Assembly (NCBI GenBank): GCA_041389885.1 | Contig: JAWKRB010000009.1 | Location: 62,001 to 126,000, forward strand | Reading direction: 5' to 3' | DNA: 64,000 nt | Origin: JAWKRB01 sp041389885 | GTDB lineage: Bacteria; Myxococcota_A; Polyangia; Polyangiales; Ga0077539 | In this document: in pieces, positions 7,565-18,150 of the stretch | Position numbering within the stretch: position 1 is the first letter of the stretch | Layout: each line of letters starts with the position of its first letter | Notes under the pieces: model-generated | Database searches by the model: none | What the model saw: the letters and a program-made list of their open reading frames with translations, nothing else | Told to the model about the DNA's origin: nothing | Translations under genes and position numbers: made by a program

Positions 7565-9136
7565 ATGTCTACTCTCGAGAGCTATCTGTGCGGTCGCTGG
7601 GTCACCGGCGGCGGGCGTCCCGCGACCCTGGTGAACCCTTCGACCGAGGAGCCCCTCGCCGAGGCCAGCACCGACGGCCTGGATTTCGGCGCCGCGCTCG
7701 ACCACGCCCGGCGCGTGGGCGGCCCCGCGCTGCACGCCATGACCTTCGCGGAGCGCGGCGCGATGCTCAAGTCGCTGGCGTCGGCGCTGCACGCGGCGCG
7801 CGACGAGCTGCTCGACCTCGCGATGCGCAACGGCGGCAACACCCGCGGCGACGCGAAGTTCGACGTCGACGGCGCGGCGGGCACGCTGGGCGCCTACGCC
7901 GAGCTCGGGGCCTCGCTGGGCGACGCGCGCTTTCTCGTCGACGGCGAGGCGGTGAACATCGGCCGGAGCTCCAGGCTCGCGGGGCAGCACGTGCTCACGC
8001 CGCGCCGCGGCGCCGCGGTGCACGTCAACGCGTTCAACTTCCCCGCGTGGGGGCTCGCGGAGAAGGCCGCGGTGGCGCTCCTCGCGGGGATGCCCGTGAT
8101 CACCAAGCCCGCGACCGCGACCGCCCTCGTCGCGCATCGAATGACCCAGGTCTTCGTCGGGAGCGGAGCGCTCCCCGAGGGCGCGCTGCAGCTCGTGACC
8201 GGCGGCGCGGGCGACCTCCTCGACCGCCTGGGCTCCCAGGACGTGCTGGCCTTCACTGGCGGCGGGAGCACCGGCGTGATGCTCCGGGGCAAGGCGAACC
8301 TCCTCGCCGCCTCGACGCACGTGAACGTCGAGGCCGACAGCCTCAACGCCGCGGTGCTCGGTGCCGACGTCTCGCGAGGCACCGACACCTGGGACCTCTT
8401 CGTCGCCGACGTCGTGCGCGACATGACCCAGAAGACCGGGCAGAAGTGCACGGCCATTCGCCGGGTGCTGGTGCCCGCCGAGCAGCTCGACGCGGTGCAA
8501 GAAGACCTCTGCGATCGGCTCTCCGCCGTGCGCGTCGGCAACGTGCTCGCCGAAGGCGTCACCATGGGTCCGGTGTCGACCGCGACGCAGCTCCGAGACG
8601 CGCGCGCGGGCATCGACCGGCTGGTGGCCTCGGGCGCGCGCGTCGTGCTCGGAGGCGCCGCCGCGGTGCAGGGCCTCGGCGCGCCGGAGGGCAAGGGCTA
8701 CTACGTCGCCCCCACGCTCCTGCGCGTCGACGACGCCGCGCGGGGCGACGCCGTGCACGAGCACGAGGTCTTCGCGCCGGTGGCGACCCTGATCCCGTAC
8801 CGCAGCGCGGCGGAGGCCGTGGCGATCGTGCACCGGGGCGGCGGATCCCTGGTGTCGACGGTGTACACCGACGACCGCGCCCTCGCGGCGGAGCTCGTGG
8901 TCGGCGTCGCCGCGTCGAACGGCCGGGTGTGCGTCGCCAACGCCAAGGTCGCCGGCGCGTGGCTGGGACCGGGCGCGGTGCTCCCGCAGCTCCTGCACGG
9001 CGGACCGGGCCGCGCGGGGGGCGGCGAGGAGCTCGGCGGCCTGCGGGGCATGGGGCTCTACCTCCAGCGCACGGCCTTGCAGGGCTACGGCCCGCTCCTC
9101 GACCACATCACCGCGGGCGCGAAGCGCGTCGGCTGA
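7565..9136 (+). CDS. boxD: 3,4-dehydroadipyl-CoA semialdehyde dehydrogenase-like aldehyde dehydrogenase (BoxD/PaaZ-ALDH family)
   Basis: 523 residues, full-length aldehyde dehydrogenase with catalytic Cys in 'TGQKCTAIRR' (about 295) and the general-base Glu in 'NVEADSLN' (about 256). The segments 'HVNAFNFPAWG', 'KPATATALV' and the C-terminal 'LLHGGPGRAGGGEELGGLRG' are characteristic of the aldehyde-dehydrogenase half of PaaZ and of BoxD, which oxidises the CoA-bound semialdehyde formed after ring cleavage in aerobic benzoyl-CoA breakdown. The hydratase domain that PaaZ carries is absent, which favours BoxD. No other box or paa gene is nearby, so the actual substrate is open. The 3' end overlaps the next gene on the minus strand by 29 bases. 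Confidence 0.82.
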   Translation: MSTLESYLCGRWVTGGGRPATLVNPSTEEPLAEASTDGLDFGAALDHARRVGGPALHAMTFAERGAMLKSLASALHAARDELLDLAMRNGGNTRGDAKFDVDGAAGTLGAYAELGASLGDARFLVDGEAVNIGRSSRLAGQHVLTPRRGAAVHVNAFNFPAWGLAEKAAVALLAGMPVITKPATATALVAHRMTQVFVGSGALPEGALQLVTGGAGDLLDRLGSQDVLAFTGGGSTGVMLRGKANLLAASTHVNVEADSLNAAVLGADVSRGTDTWDLFVADVVRDMTQKTGQKCTAIRRVLVPAEQLDAVQEDLCDRLSAVRVGNVLAEGVTMGPVSTATQLRDARAGIDRLVASGARVVLGGAAAVQGLGAPEGKGYYVAPTLLRVDDAARGDAVHEHEVFAPVATLIPYRSAAEAVAIVHRGGGSLVSTVYTDDRALAAELVVGVAASNGRVCVANAKVAGAWLGPGAVLPQLLHGGPGRAGGGEELGGLRGMGLYLQRTALQGYGPLLDHITAGAKRVG

Positions 9137-9749
9137 GCCCCCGCGACGCGAGCGCGAAGATCGCCAGGGTCGCCGCGATGGACCGCGCCGAGGTGCGGGG
9201 CGCGGCGGCGCAGCTGCAGCGGGCGCGGCGGCGGGGCGCGTCCTCGCGCGCCGGGGGGTCGACGGAGGGGGGGCGCGACGGGATCTCGCCCTCGCCGCGG
9301 AGCGTCATCGAGAGCGTGCCGTGGTCGGTGCACCCGTCGCTGTCGTAGGTGCCGTCGAGGCGCGTCGCCGCGGCGCGGCGGAGCACGTAGCGGTCGGCGG
9401 TGCAGAGGAGCCAGCCGTTGAGCGGGTGCGACTCGATCATGCGGGTGTCTCGCAGGGTCAGGGTCTGCCCGTCGTCGCTCCACTCTCCCTCGAAGGCGCG
9501 ACGGTTCCATCCGCTCTGCAGGCTCGACCAGAGGAACACCCCCGTCACCCTCGCGCCCCCCTCGCGGCAGACCTGCATCGAGGCCTGCGCGGTGGGGTCG
9601 TTGCCCGAGATGGTGCCCTCCCACACCTCGCAGCGCGCGCTGCGCTGCAGGGGAGGAGGACGACGCGGGTCGCGGGCCTGCACGGTGCCCTGCGCGCTCG
9701 CGACGCCGGTGAGGGCGAGGGAGCAGCCGAGGATGAAGCGCGCGCGCAC
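9108..9749 (-). CDS. Small secreted hypothetical protein with C-terminal membrane segment
   Basis: 213 residues. N-terminal signal peptide ('RFILGCSLALTGVASAQG'), a beta-rich middle containing four Cys and the phrases 'CEVWEGTISGNDPT', 'WNRRAFEGEWSDDGQ' and 'RLDGTYDSDGC', then a Pro/Arg-rich stretch and a hydrophobic helix near the end ('SIAATLAIFALA') followed by Arg residues. It looks like an exported beta domain with a C-terminal anchor. No family recognised. The last 29 bases overlap the 3' end of the dehydrogenase gene on the other strand. Confidence 0.62.
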   Translation of the reverse strand: MRARFILGCSLALTGVASAQGTVQARDPRRPPPLQRSARCEVWEGTISGNDPTAQASMQVCREGGARVTGVFLWSSLQSGWNRRAFEGEWSDDGQTLTLRDTRMIESHPLNGWLLCTADRYVLRRAAATRLDGTYDSDGCTDHGTLSMTLRGEGEIPSRPPSVDPPAREDAPRRRARCSCAAAPRTSARSIAATLAIFALASRGLSRRASRPR

Positions 9750-9790
9750 CCGCGGACTCTACTCCAGGGCCCGCGGCGACGCGCGCGCCG

Positions 9791-12700
9791 TCACTCGCTC
9801 GGGCTGCCCGGGGCCTCGCCCGCCCGGAGCTCCGCGTGCGCGAAGGCGTCTGCTTGGAGGGTGAGCGCCTCGGCGCGGCGCGCGGCGTCGAGGCGGATCC
9901 TGCGCTCGACGAGCGTGGCGCCCGAGAGCCTCGCGACGGTGACCTCGACGCGCCGAGCGCCCTCGAGGCCCGAGGCGCCGCGCACGACGATCCGCGCGCC
10001 CTCGGCGTCGTCGTCGAGGGTGACCACGCGCAGGCCGAGCGTCGAGCTCGCGTCGCCGACGACCGTCGCCGCGGCCTCGCCCGCGCGCTGAAGCAGGAGC
10101 TCGGCGCCGAGGTCGGGGTGGGTCCATCGGAGCACGAGGGTCGAGCTGCCGGGCCCGCCGAGCTGTCGCCCCGTACGCGCCCAGGCCCGCGCGGCGGGGT
10201 CGTCTCGCCTCGCCGAGGCCACCCGCGCCACCTCGACGGCGAGGAGGGCGCGCAGGTCGCGCCCCGCGGCGCCGTCGCCCGCCTGCTCGAGCGCCAGCCG
10301 CAGCGCCCGGAGCCCCTCGTCCTCTCGCGAGGCCGCGAGGGCCGCCACGCCCAGGCGGGCCGTCGCCGACGCGTCGCCGGTGTCGAGCAGCGCGAGGGTC
10401 TGGTACTGCCGGTGCGCGAGGCTGGCGTCGCCCGCGGAGAGCAGGAGGTCGCCGAGCCGCGTGCGCGCCCAGGGGTCGTAGGGCGCGAATTCGACGATCT
10501 CCGTGAGCGCTCGGAGCGCCTCGCGGCGGTCGCCCGCGCGCAGCAGAAACTCGCCCACGCGGCCTCGCACCCTCGCGTCGGCGAGGGGATCGCGCCGGAG
10601 CGCCTCGGCCAGCGCGCGGCCCTCGCGCTCGCGGCCGGCGGCCTCGAGGGCGTCGAGGAGGCGCAGGCGCAGGTCGAGGTCACGCGGCGCCACCGAGAGC
10701 CACGCGCGCAGCAGGCTCACGCGACCCTCGGGGGTGAGCGCGGGCGACGCGAGCCGCGTGAGCAGCGCGCCCCAGTCGACGTACGGCGTGCGGTGCAGGG
10801 CGCGCCACGCGCTCGAGGCGCCGAAGCGACGGGCGAGGGCGCCGTCGAGCCACTCGGCGGAGGTGGCGTCGTCGAGGCCGTCGCGAAAGCGCGCGAGCTG
10901 CGCGGGGTCGGGGACCCGCTCGAGCACGAGGTCGAGGAGGGCGACGCGGTCCTCCCACCAGCGGAGCTCGCAGCGCTGCTCGGCCTCGCGCCACACCGCG
11001 GCGGCGGAGTCGGCCGAGAGCCCACGGGCGTTCAGGCGCTCGCGCCAGAGGGCCCGCCGCATCGCGCGCGAGAGCCGCGCGCTGCGCGGGCACACCCGCG
11101 CCGCGTAGCCCGATCCCGCGGGCGCCGGGGCGAACTCGAAGGCGCGCTCGGCGTGCCCCGGCTGCGCGCCCAGGAGCTCGGGGGCCGGAAGGGTCAAGCC
11201 CTCGACCGCGCGGCGGACGCACGCGTCGGTCTCGACGTCGCCGAGGCTGGAGCTCCGCACCGAGGCGGCGGTCACGCGACCCGCGGCGTCGACCTGGGCG
11301 TCGATCACGATGCGCCCCGCGAGGCCGGGGCGGAGCGCGCGCTTGCGCACGACGCACGCGCGCGCCGCGGGGTCGGCCGAGGCGAGGGCCGCGGAGAGCG
11401 TCGCGCCGGGCGAGCCCGGGCCCGGCTCTCGCGTCGAGTGCGCGCGCCAACCGTCGCCGTCGTCGAGGGCGATCGGCGCCTCGGCGAGCACCCCGAGGGT
11501 CTGCACGCCGCGGGGACCGCGCTCGGTCACGCCGAGCGAGGGGAGCGCGCGCGCGCCCTCATCGACCGGCCAGGGCGACGCGCTGATGGTCCACCCCGAG
11601 CCGAGGGTGACCGGGGCGATCCCCACCAGCAGCGCCGAGGCCGGGGTGAGCAGCCCGTAGCGCGCGCCGATGTCGGCGATCGACGCGCGGCCCGCGCCCG
11701 TCGACTCGAGCTGCGCGACGCGCGCGGTGGCCCAGCGGCGCGCGATGTCTCCCTCGTCTCGCACCTTCGAGACCCTCACGGGAAAGCGCCACCGACGCGC
11801 GGCGCCGGCCTCGCGGGCCTCGACCACGAGCTCGCTCGGGGGCTCCTTGCCGTCTTCGAGCTCGGCGAACACGCGGAGGGCGTCGGTCACCCGCACCGCG
11901 CCCAGCACCTCGGGGAGGGTCTGCTGCCCCTCGCCGAGGCGCACGCGCACCTCGCGCAGGCACGGCTGCGTCGCCCTCGCTGCCAGCGCGCTGACGCTCG
12001 CCACGGCCTCGGCGGGGTCCTCGACGCGCGCGACCTCTCCCGCTGCGCCCGCGATGGCGCGCAGCACCTCGTCGTGCGCGCCTCGCCCCACGGCGACGCC
12101 CAGGAGCCGCAGGTCGGGGGCCTGTCGACGCACCTCCTCCGCCAGCCGCGCCGGGTCGAGGGTGCCCACCGTCGGCGCGCCGTCGCCCAGGTAGAGCACG
12201 ACGCCGTTGCGCCGCGCGTCGAGGGTCGCGTGGGCCTCGACGAGCATGCGACCGAGGTCGCTGGCGCCGCCGGGCCGCGCGCGCGACACCGCGTCGAGGA
12301 TCCTCTCCCGACGCGCGGCGTCGACCGCGAGCAGCCTGCCCAGCGAGGGCTCCGCGGGGCGCGCGCCGAGGTCGCCGAGCAGCAGCGCGACGCGGTCGTT
12401 CGACCCGAGCTGCCGCAGCAGCGCGTCGACGGCGGCGCGCGCGACCTCGAGGGAGGCCGGGCTGGTGGCGGCGCTCTCGTCGACCACCACCGCGAAGTCG
12501 GTGCCGACGGCGGGCGTCGCGGGCAGCGCGACGTCGAGCATGGTCACCCGGCGCGCTCCGCGAGGCGAGTACGCGGGCAGCCAGGCGCGCGCCACGGCGC
12601 GGTCGAAGCGCGCGAGGTCGACCAGCTCCACCGAGAGGTCCGCGCGGGGGCGCCAGTCGGAGCGTCGGAGCTGCACGTGACCGTTCGCCAGGCGCGCGCC

Positions 12701-13780
12701 CGCGGGCAGCCGGACCTCCGAGGCGGCGGCGCCTTCGAGGTCCATATCGAAGCTGAATTCTCCAATTATTTCAGGGGATTGTGCGTCTCCGAGCGGGAGC
12801 GAGTAGCGACGGGTCGCGCCGTCGCGGGTGAGCCACTGCGCGAAGGTGATGCGGGCGCCGACGGTCTCGCCGGGCGCGAGGATCCCGAGGCTGGCGCGCA
12901 GTCCCCCGTCGCCGTCGACGTGGAGCGCCGTGGTCCCCGCGCTCGACGCCGCGGCGACGACGCCTGGGGTGGCCCGCTGCCAGCTCCCTGATCGCTCCAG
13001 CGCGAACGACGACACGATGGCGCCCTCGGGGAGCCGGATCGAGTACTCCACGGGGCTCGCGTGCTCGGCGCCGTTGAAGAAGCGCTGCTCGAGGGTGGTC
13101 ACCGCGAGGTCGCCGCGGAGGCTCACCGCGCCGCGCCAGAGGTTCATCGCGAGGGGCGTCGGCGCCTCGCCCGCGGCGGTGTGCGCGTTGGCCGAGGCGA
13201 CGCCGCGGGGGGCTCTCGGCGCCGCGCCGCGGGGGGACGCGGCGCCCCCGGTCCAGTCGTCCCAGACGGGCGCGGGGCGCAGGCTCATCGCGGCGCCGCC
13301 CTCGAGGGACTCTCCCTGCGCGATCTGCCCCTGGCTCCCGCCGAGGCGGTACGAGGCCTCTCCGCGCACGACGATGACCCTGGCGCGCGCGCCGTCTCGC
13401 TCGATCTCGACCGCGGCGTCGCGCACGCCGAGGGTCAGCGCCTCACCCACGAGCAGCGCGCGGTCGGCGTCGCCCCACGTCGACGCGAAGACCTTGCCGC
13501 GCAGCACCCTCGCGCGCCCGTCGCGCATCGCGACCGTGGTGTCGCCCGCGAGCCTGAGCTCCACGCCGTCGTCGGTGCGCACGATCGCGCGACCGTCGCG
13601 GTCGGTCTGGAGCGTGGCCTCGCATCGGAGCCTCGCGTCTGTCGTGAGGGCGGCGCCGTCGGCGCTCGCGCCGGCGTGGAGCACCGTGACCTCTCCGCAG
13701 GTGGTGACGACGCGGGCCTCCTTGCGCTTCGCGCACGCCGCGAGGACCAGCAGCCCGAGGAGCCTGGCGGCGGGCCTCAT
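9791..13780 (-). CDS. Large lipoprotein: FecR-like, VIT, degenerate vWA and AgmX/TonB-like domains with helical-repeat tail
   Basis: 1329 residues from ATG 13780, which gives a lipoprotein signal ('LLGLLVLAAC') and overlaps the preceding stop by ATGA. Order: FecR-like beta domain (about 25-150, 'LQTDRDGRAIVRTDDG', 'VRGEASYRLG'), a VIT domain (about 195-370, 'LAVTTLEQRFFN'), a vWA domain (about 420-600) whose first metal motif reads DESAA rather than DxSxS, a C-terminal TonB/AgmX-like module (about 880-940, 'VDAAGRVTAASVRSSSLGD' with the family Cys), and an Arg-rich helical-repeat region to the end. AgmX in Myxococcus belongs to the gliding machinery gene set; function here is inferred only. 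Around 12740-12785 there is a patch of AT-rich, rare codons. Confidence 0.82.
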   Translation of the reverse strand: MRPAARLLGLLVLAACAKRKEARVVTTCGEVTVLHAGASADGAALTTDARLRCEATLQTDRDGRAIVRTDDGVELRLAGDTTVAMRDGRARVLRGKVFASTWGDADRALLVGEALTLGVRDAAVEIERDGARARVIVVRGEASYRLGGSQGQIAQGESLEGGAAMSLRPAPVWDDWTGGAASPRGAAPRAPRGVASANAHTAAGEAPTPLAMNLWRGAVSLRGDLAVTTLEQRFFNGAEHASPVEYSIRLPEGAIVSSFALERSGSWQRATPGVVAAASSAGTTALHVDGDGGLRASLGILAPGETVGARITFAQWLTRDGATRRYSLPLGDAQSPEIIGEFSFDMDLEGAAASEVRLPAGARLANGHVQLRRSDWRPRADLSVELVDLARFDRAVARAWLPAYSPRGARRVTMLDVALPATPAVGTDFAVVVDESAATSPASLEVARAAVDALLRQLGSNDRVALLLGDLGARPAEPSLGRLLAVDAARRERILDAVSRARPGGASDLGRMLVEAHATLDARRNGVVLYLGDGAPTVGTLDPARLAEEVRRQAPDLRLLGVAVGRGAHDEVLRAIAGAAGEVARVEDPAEAVASVSALAARATQPCLREVRVRLGEGQQTLPEVLGAVRVTDALRVFAELEDGKEPPSELVVEAREAGAARRWRFPVRVSKVRDEGDIARRWATARVAQLESTGAGRASIADIGARYGLLTPASALLVGIAPVTLGSGWTISASPWPVDEGARALPSLGVTERGPRGVQTLGVLAEAPIALDDGDGWRAHSTREPGPGSPGATLSAALASADPAARACVVRKRALRPGLAGRIVIDAQVDAAGRVTAASVRSSSLGDVETDACVRRAVEGLTLPAPELLGAQPGHAERAFEFAPAPAGSGYAARVCPRSARLSRAMRRALWRERLNARGLSADSAAAVWREAEQRCELRWWEDRVALLDLVLERVPDPAQLARFRDGLDDATSAEWLDGALARRFGASSAWRALHRTPYVDWGALLTRLASPALTPEGRVSLLRAWLSVAPRDLDLRLRLLDALEAAGREREGRALAEALRRDPLADARVRGRVGEFLLRAGDRREALRALTEIVEFAPYDPWARTRLGDLLLSAGDASLAHRQYQTLALLDTGDASATARLGVAALAASREDEGLRALRLALEQAGDGAAGRDLRALLAVEVARVASARRDDPAARAWARTGRQLGGPGSSTLVLRWTHPDLGAELLLQRAGEAAATVVGDASSTLGLRVVTLDDDAEGARIVVRGASGLEGARRVEVTVARLSGATLVERRIRLDAARRAEALTLQADAFAHAELRAGEAPGSPSE

Positions 13781-16700
13781 CGCGCGCCTCCCGCGGCGGC
13801 CGCGGGCGCCGGGCTCAGCGCGCCCTGCGCGAGGCTGAACACCGCGCGCGGGTGCTCCGGGTCGAAGGTGACGCGCTGCGTGGCGACGCGCTCCTCGGCG
13901 GTGCCCTCGGTCCAGATCGCGATGAGCTCGCACTGGCCGCGCGGCCGCGCGCCGCCGCCCCGGCGCACCTCGATGGACATCTCCCTCGGGGCCTCGACGA
14001 AGGACGCGGCCTCGCGGGGGAACGACGACGCCAACAGGTCCGCGCGGCGCATCGGCTCCCCCGAGGGGGCGAGCCAGAGCTCGGCGTCGTCGTCGGGGTG
14101 GGACCACCTCAGCACCACCCGCAGCGCGCCCGCGCTCCTCGCCGCGGGGCTGCGACGCCACCGTGCGCGCAGCGCGTCGACGAGCGAGCGCGGGCTGTCG
14201 GGCGCGCGCGCCGCGAGGCTGAGCTCGGCGGAGATCCACGCGACGGCGGCCTCGGCCAGCGTGCTCTGCGCGCCGGGCACGCTCTGCGAGGTCACGCGCT
14301 CAGCGAGGCGCACGGCCTCGTCGAGGCGGCCCGCGAGGCGCGCGCTGGCGGCGAGGCGCAGCAGGTCCTCGGGCGCGTCGTTGCTCCGCGCGGCGAGGGC
14401 CCGAACCTGCCGGTACGCCTCGGCGGCCCAGCCGTGGGCGAGGGCGATGTTCCGGCAGGCGCCGCGAGAACGGGTCGTCGGGCGCGAACTCGACGATCTC
14501 CGAGAACGCCCTTCGCGCCTCGGCCTCGTCGCCGATGGCCAGCAGCGCCTCGCCCGCGGCGGTGCGCACCCGCGCGTCTGCCCGGGGGTCGCTCCGCAGG
14601 CGCGAGGCGACGCGGCGCGCCTCGGCGGGGTCGTTCGCGACCACCGCGGCGTCGAGCAGCAGCAGGGAGAGGTCGAGGTCGTCGCGAAACCTCCGTGCGA
14701 GCTGCCGCAGCACGTTGAGCCGCTCCGCGGGCGTGCGCGCCTGCGCGAGGGCGGCGGTGAGGGTGTCGTCGTCGAGCCTGTGGAGCCCGAGCGCATGCGC
14801 CCGCCCGAGCTCCCCTGAGCGGGCGAGGGTGCGCAGCAGCGAGGCGCGGAGCCACTCGCGCGCGCCGCGGTCTCCGCGCAGGTGCTCGTACAGCCAGAGC
14901 TGGCCGTCGACGTCGCGCACCTTGGAGATCATCAGCCGGAGCATCGCGAGGCGGTCGGGCCACGCGGGGAGCTCGCAGGCGGTCTTCGCGCGGTTCCACA
15001 CCGCGAGCGCGTTGGGCGCGCCGCCCGCGCGGAGGCGCTCGCTCCAGAGGGGCAGCCGCTCGGCGAGCGACACCGCGGCCGCGTCGCTGCACCGCGCGAG
15101 GGCCCTGCGAGTGTCGAGCTCGCGGGCGCTGCGTCGGTCGCGGACCTGCTCCTCTCCGCGGCCGCTCAGCCCGTCGCCGTCGACCGCCGCCTCGAGGGAC
15201 TCCGCGCCGAGCTGGGGCTGCGCCTCGGGGATGTCTTCGCCGCCGCGCATGTTCTGGCCGAAGGGCTGCGCCTGCTGCGCCACGGCGAATCGCCCTCGCG
15301 GACGGGCAGAGTGGGCGCCCATGAGCCCCGCGTTGCCCGCGACGCGCTGGGCGGGGGGCGGCGCCGGCGCGGCGGCCATGACTCCGTTCTGGAGCGCGTC
15401 GGTCGTCTCGACGGCGACCTCGGGCGACGGCTCGGCGGGCGCCTCGGTCGTCGCGGCCCTCGTGCGCTCGCCCTCGCCGCCGCCGCCGCTCGCGCCGACC
15501 TCGTCGTCGCTCGGCTCGGCGTGGCTCGGATCGAGTCCGGAGGAGGGGGCGTTTCGCGGCGCGCGCGTGGGCGTGGTCTGCGCGGCGACGGTGCTCGACT
15601 CGGGCTGCTGCGGGGCCGCGGCGGCCGCAGGCGCCCGCGCCTCGGTCGGATGCGGCGCCGAGCGGCTGCATCCCACGAAGGGGATGAGGTCGAAGGGCGA
15701 GAGCGCGCGCGGGCGCGCCGCGACGACGGCGTCTTCCGCGGGGACGTACAGCGACGTGAACGGGGTGATGAGCCCGAAGCGGCTGCCCAGCTCCACCACC
15801 ACGGCCCGGGCCTCGCCCCTCGCGAGGAGGCTCTCGAGCCGCGCGGTCGCCCAGCGCGCGCGCAGGTCGCCGTCGGCGGGGAGCACGAGGTTCGAGACCG
15901 CGAGGCTCTGCGAGATCTCCGCGCCGAGCCAGGAGCCGCGGACGCGCACCGTGCGCGGGCTGGGCGCGCGGATTCTCCCCACCGCCACGAGGGTCTCGCC
16001 GACGGGCAGGTCGACCGGGTCGACGGGGTACACGCGCTCGACGTCGGGGCCGAGCTCGACGCGCAGTCCGCGCACGAGGGGGCGGGACGCGTGCGAGAGG
16101 ATCTCGATGGCCGAGCTCGCGACCTCGGCGCGTCGCCGCACGTGCGTGGCGAAGCCCGAGGGCTCGGCGATGGCGCTGAGCACGTCCATGTCAGCGTCCT
16201 CGCCGAGCGCGACGGCGTAGAGCCTCGGGCGGGGCTGCATGCGATCGAGCCGCGCGCGGAGGGGCGCGCGCTGGTCTTCGCCCACCGTGGCCCGACCATC
16301 GCCGAGGTACACGATCACGCCGTTGCGCCCGGGGTCGAGGGAGCCCTGCGCCGCGTCGACCATCGCGCCCAGGTCGGTCGCGCCCCCGCGGAGGTCGGCC
16401 GCGAGGGCGTCGAGCGCGCGCGAGACCGACGCCGAGGTCACCGAGGTCAGCGCCGACGGACCGACCGCGCGGGTGCGCACGTCACCCGCGAGGATCAAGA
16501 GTCGGTCATCGGGGCCGAGGCTGCGGGTGATGGCCTCGGCCATGTCCTGCTGGAGCTGCAGCGAGGCGGCGTCTGTCGCCGCGCTGTGATCGACGAGCAG
16601 CACGAGGTCCATCGAGGAGGTCGCGGCGCGGACGGCGGGGAGCGGAGGGCGCACCGCGACGCGCACGAAGTCGCTGCGGTCTGAGTCGGAGCCCTCGGGC

Positions 16701-17971
16701 GGCGCGAGGCGGGCGAGGGTGGCGGCGTGCGGCGCGTCGCCGCGCAGGTCGACCACGAAGTCAGACCGGGGGAGAAAGTCGGTGCGCGAGAGCACGACGT
16801 GCTGCTCGTCGCGCACGGCGCCCAGGCCCGCGCGCACCTCGCGCGCGCCCGCGCGCTCGAGGTCGAGGTTCACGTAGAGCTCTCCGATGCGCGCGCCCAG
16901 CGCGGCGAGGGGCAGGCGCCAGCTGCGGCCGCCGTCGTCTCGCGCGGGGAGCCACTGCGAGTACGTGACCAGGAGTCTCCGCGTCTGCCCGGGGCCGATG
17001 GGGTAGAGCCGGGCGTGGTAGCGGCCCGGCGCGTCCCACTCGAGCAGCGCGGGGTCGAGGGTGCTGCCCGCGTAGACCTGCGCCTGATACTGCCGCGCGG
17101 CGAGCTGCCGCTCGCGCACGGTCCCGTCGACGAGCGTGCCCCGGCGGTCGACGGCGAAGCGCTGGAGCACGGCGCCGCGCGGGACCCTGAGCGTGTAGAT
17201 CCCCTCGACGGTGTCAGACGAGGGGTTGAAGAAGGTCTGCTCGACCTCGGTGATGGCGAGGTCGCCGACGACGCGCACGCGCGACTCCAGCCGCTGCACC
17301 GCGAGGGGCCAGCGCGGCGCGCCCTGCTCGTCGGGGCGGCGCGCGGCGACGGCGCCTACGCCCTCGGCGGCGCCACCGCCCGGCGAGGTCGGGCCGCCGT
17401 CGGCCAGACCGCCGGTCCAGTCGTCGAAGAGGGCGCTCGGGGCCACCTCGGCGCCGCGCTCGCTGAGCGCGCCGTGCTCGCCCGCGCGGAGGGTGCCCTG
17501 CCGCGCGCCCGCGCGGTACGCGAGCTCTCCCCCGAGCACGTCGACCTCGACGCCCGAGCCGGCGAGCCGCACGCTCGCGCTCACCCCTCGAGCGCGCAGG
17601 GTCCCCCCGCCCGCGCGCAGCTCGAGCCCGCTGGGGTCGCGGGCCTCGCGGGCCGCCGCGTTGAGCCACACCCTCCCCGCGGCGACCTCGACGTGGGTGC
17701 TGTCGACGACCCGGAGGCGCGTCGCGCGGTCGAGGAGCAGGCGGTCGCCGTCGTCGAGGGAGACCAGCGCCCGGCCGCTCCCATCGGTCTCGACCACGGC
17801 GCCCGGGCGCAGCCGCAGCACGCTGTCGGCGACGGTGGCGGCGCGGTCTTCTCGCGCGCTCACCCCGCCGCGGACGGGCTCGACCTGGGCCACGGTGACC
17901 TGGAGCGCCTCGGTCCGGTGGCACGCCGCGCACGACATCGCGACGAGAGAAATCATCACTGCGGTTCTCAT
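13777..17971 (-). CDS. Paralogous FecR-VIT-vWA lipoprotein (reading frame interrupted near 14465)
   Basis: Encodes about 1400 residues when the two frames are joined. Start at ATG 17971 gives a lipoprotein-like leader ('MISLVAMSCAAC'); the open frame extends to 18064. Domains follow the same order as its downstream paralogue: FecR-like (about 30-160), VIT ('LAITEVEQTFFNPSSDTVEG' at about 235), vWA with a degenerate motif DHSAA but an intact 'GGATDLGAM', a Pro/Ala/Gly-rich linker (about 770-930), then helical repeats. It lacks the AgmX/TonB-like module. At about 14465 the family sequence jumps from '...EFAPDDPFSR' in one frame to 'ACRNIALAHGW' in another, a +1 (or -2) shift; the second half then reads cleanly to a stop that overlaps the paralogue's start. 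Probably an assembly indel. Confidence 0.78.
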
Positions 17972-18150
17972 GGTGGCGACGCGGCTCCCCTCAGGGTCGA
18001 CGATGCTACGCGTCTCGCGGTCACGTAGACGCCGCATCGCAGACACCGACACCGATCTGGGCATTGGGTGCCCGAGATAATGCGCGAGCCGCGACTCGGG
18101 GCTTGACGCCCCGCCCGCGCTGCTCGAATTCCAAGAGGATGGGACTCAAA

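Noticed and set aside
7565..9136. Annotation as full PaaZ
   Set aside because: The C-terminal hydratase domain of PaaZ is missing; the protein ends after the aldehyde dehydrogenase part.
9836..12991. A 1051-codon open frame on the plus strand over the large VIT protein
   Set aside because: Same shadow effect; no recognisable domains, whereas the minus-strand frame has a lipoprotein signal, VIT, vWA and AgmX-like modules.
18103..18131. TTGACG as a -35 element before the outer-membrane protein
   Set aside because: The hexamer is good but no acceptable -10 lies at 16-18 bases; it was not listed as a promoter.
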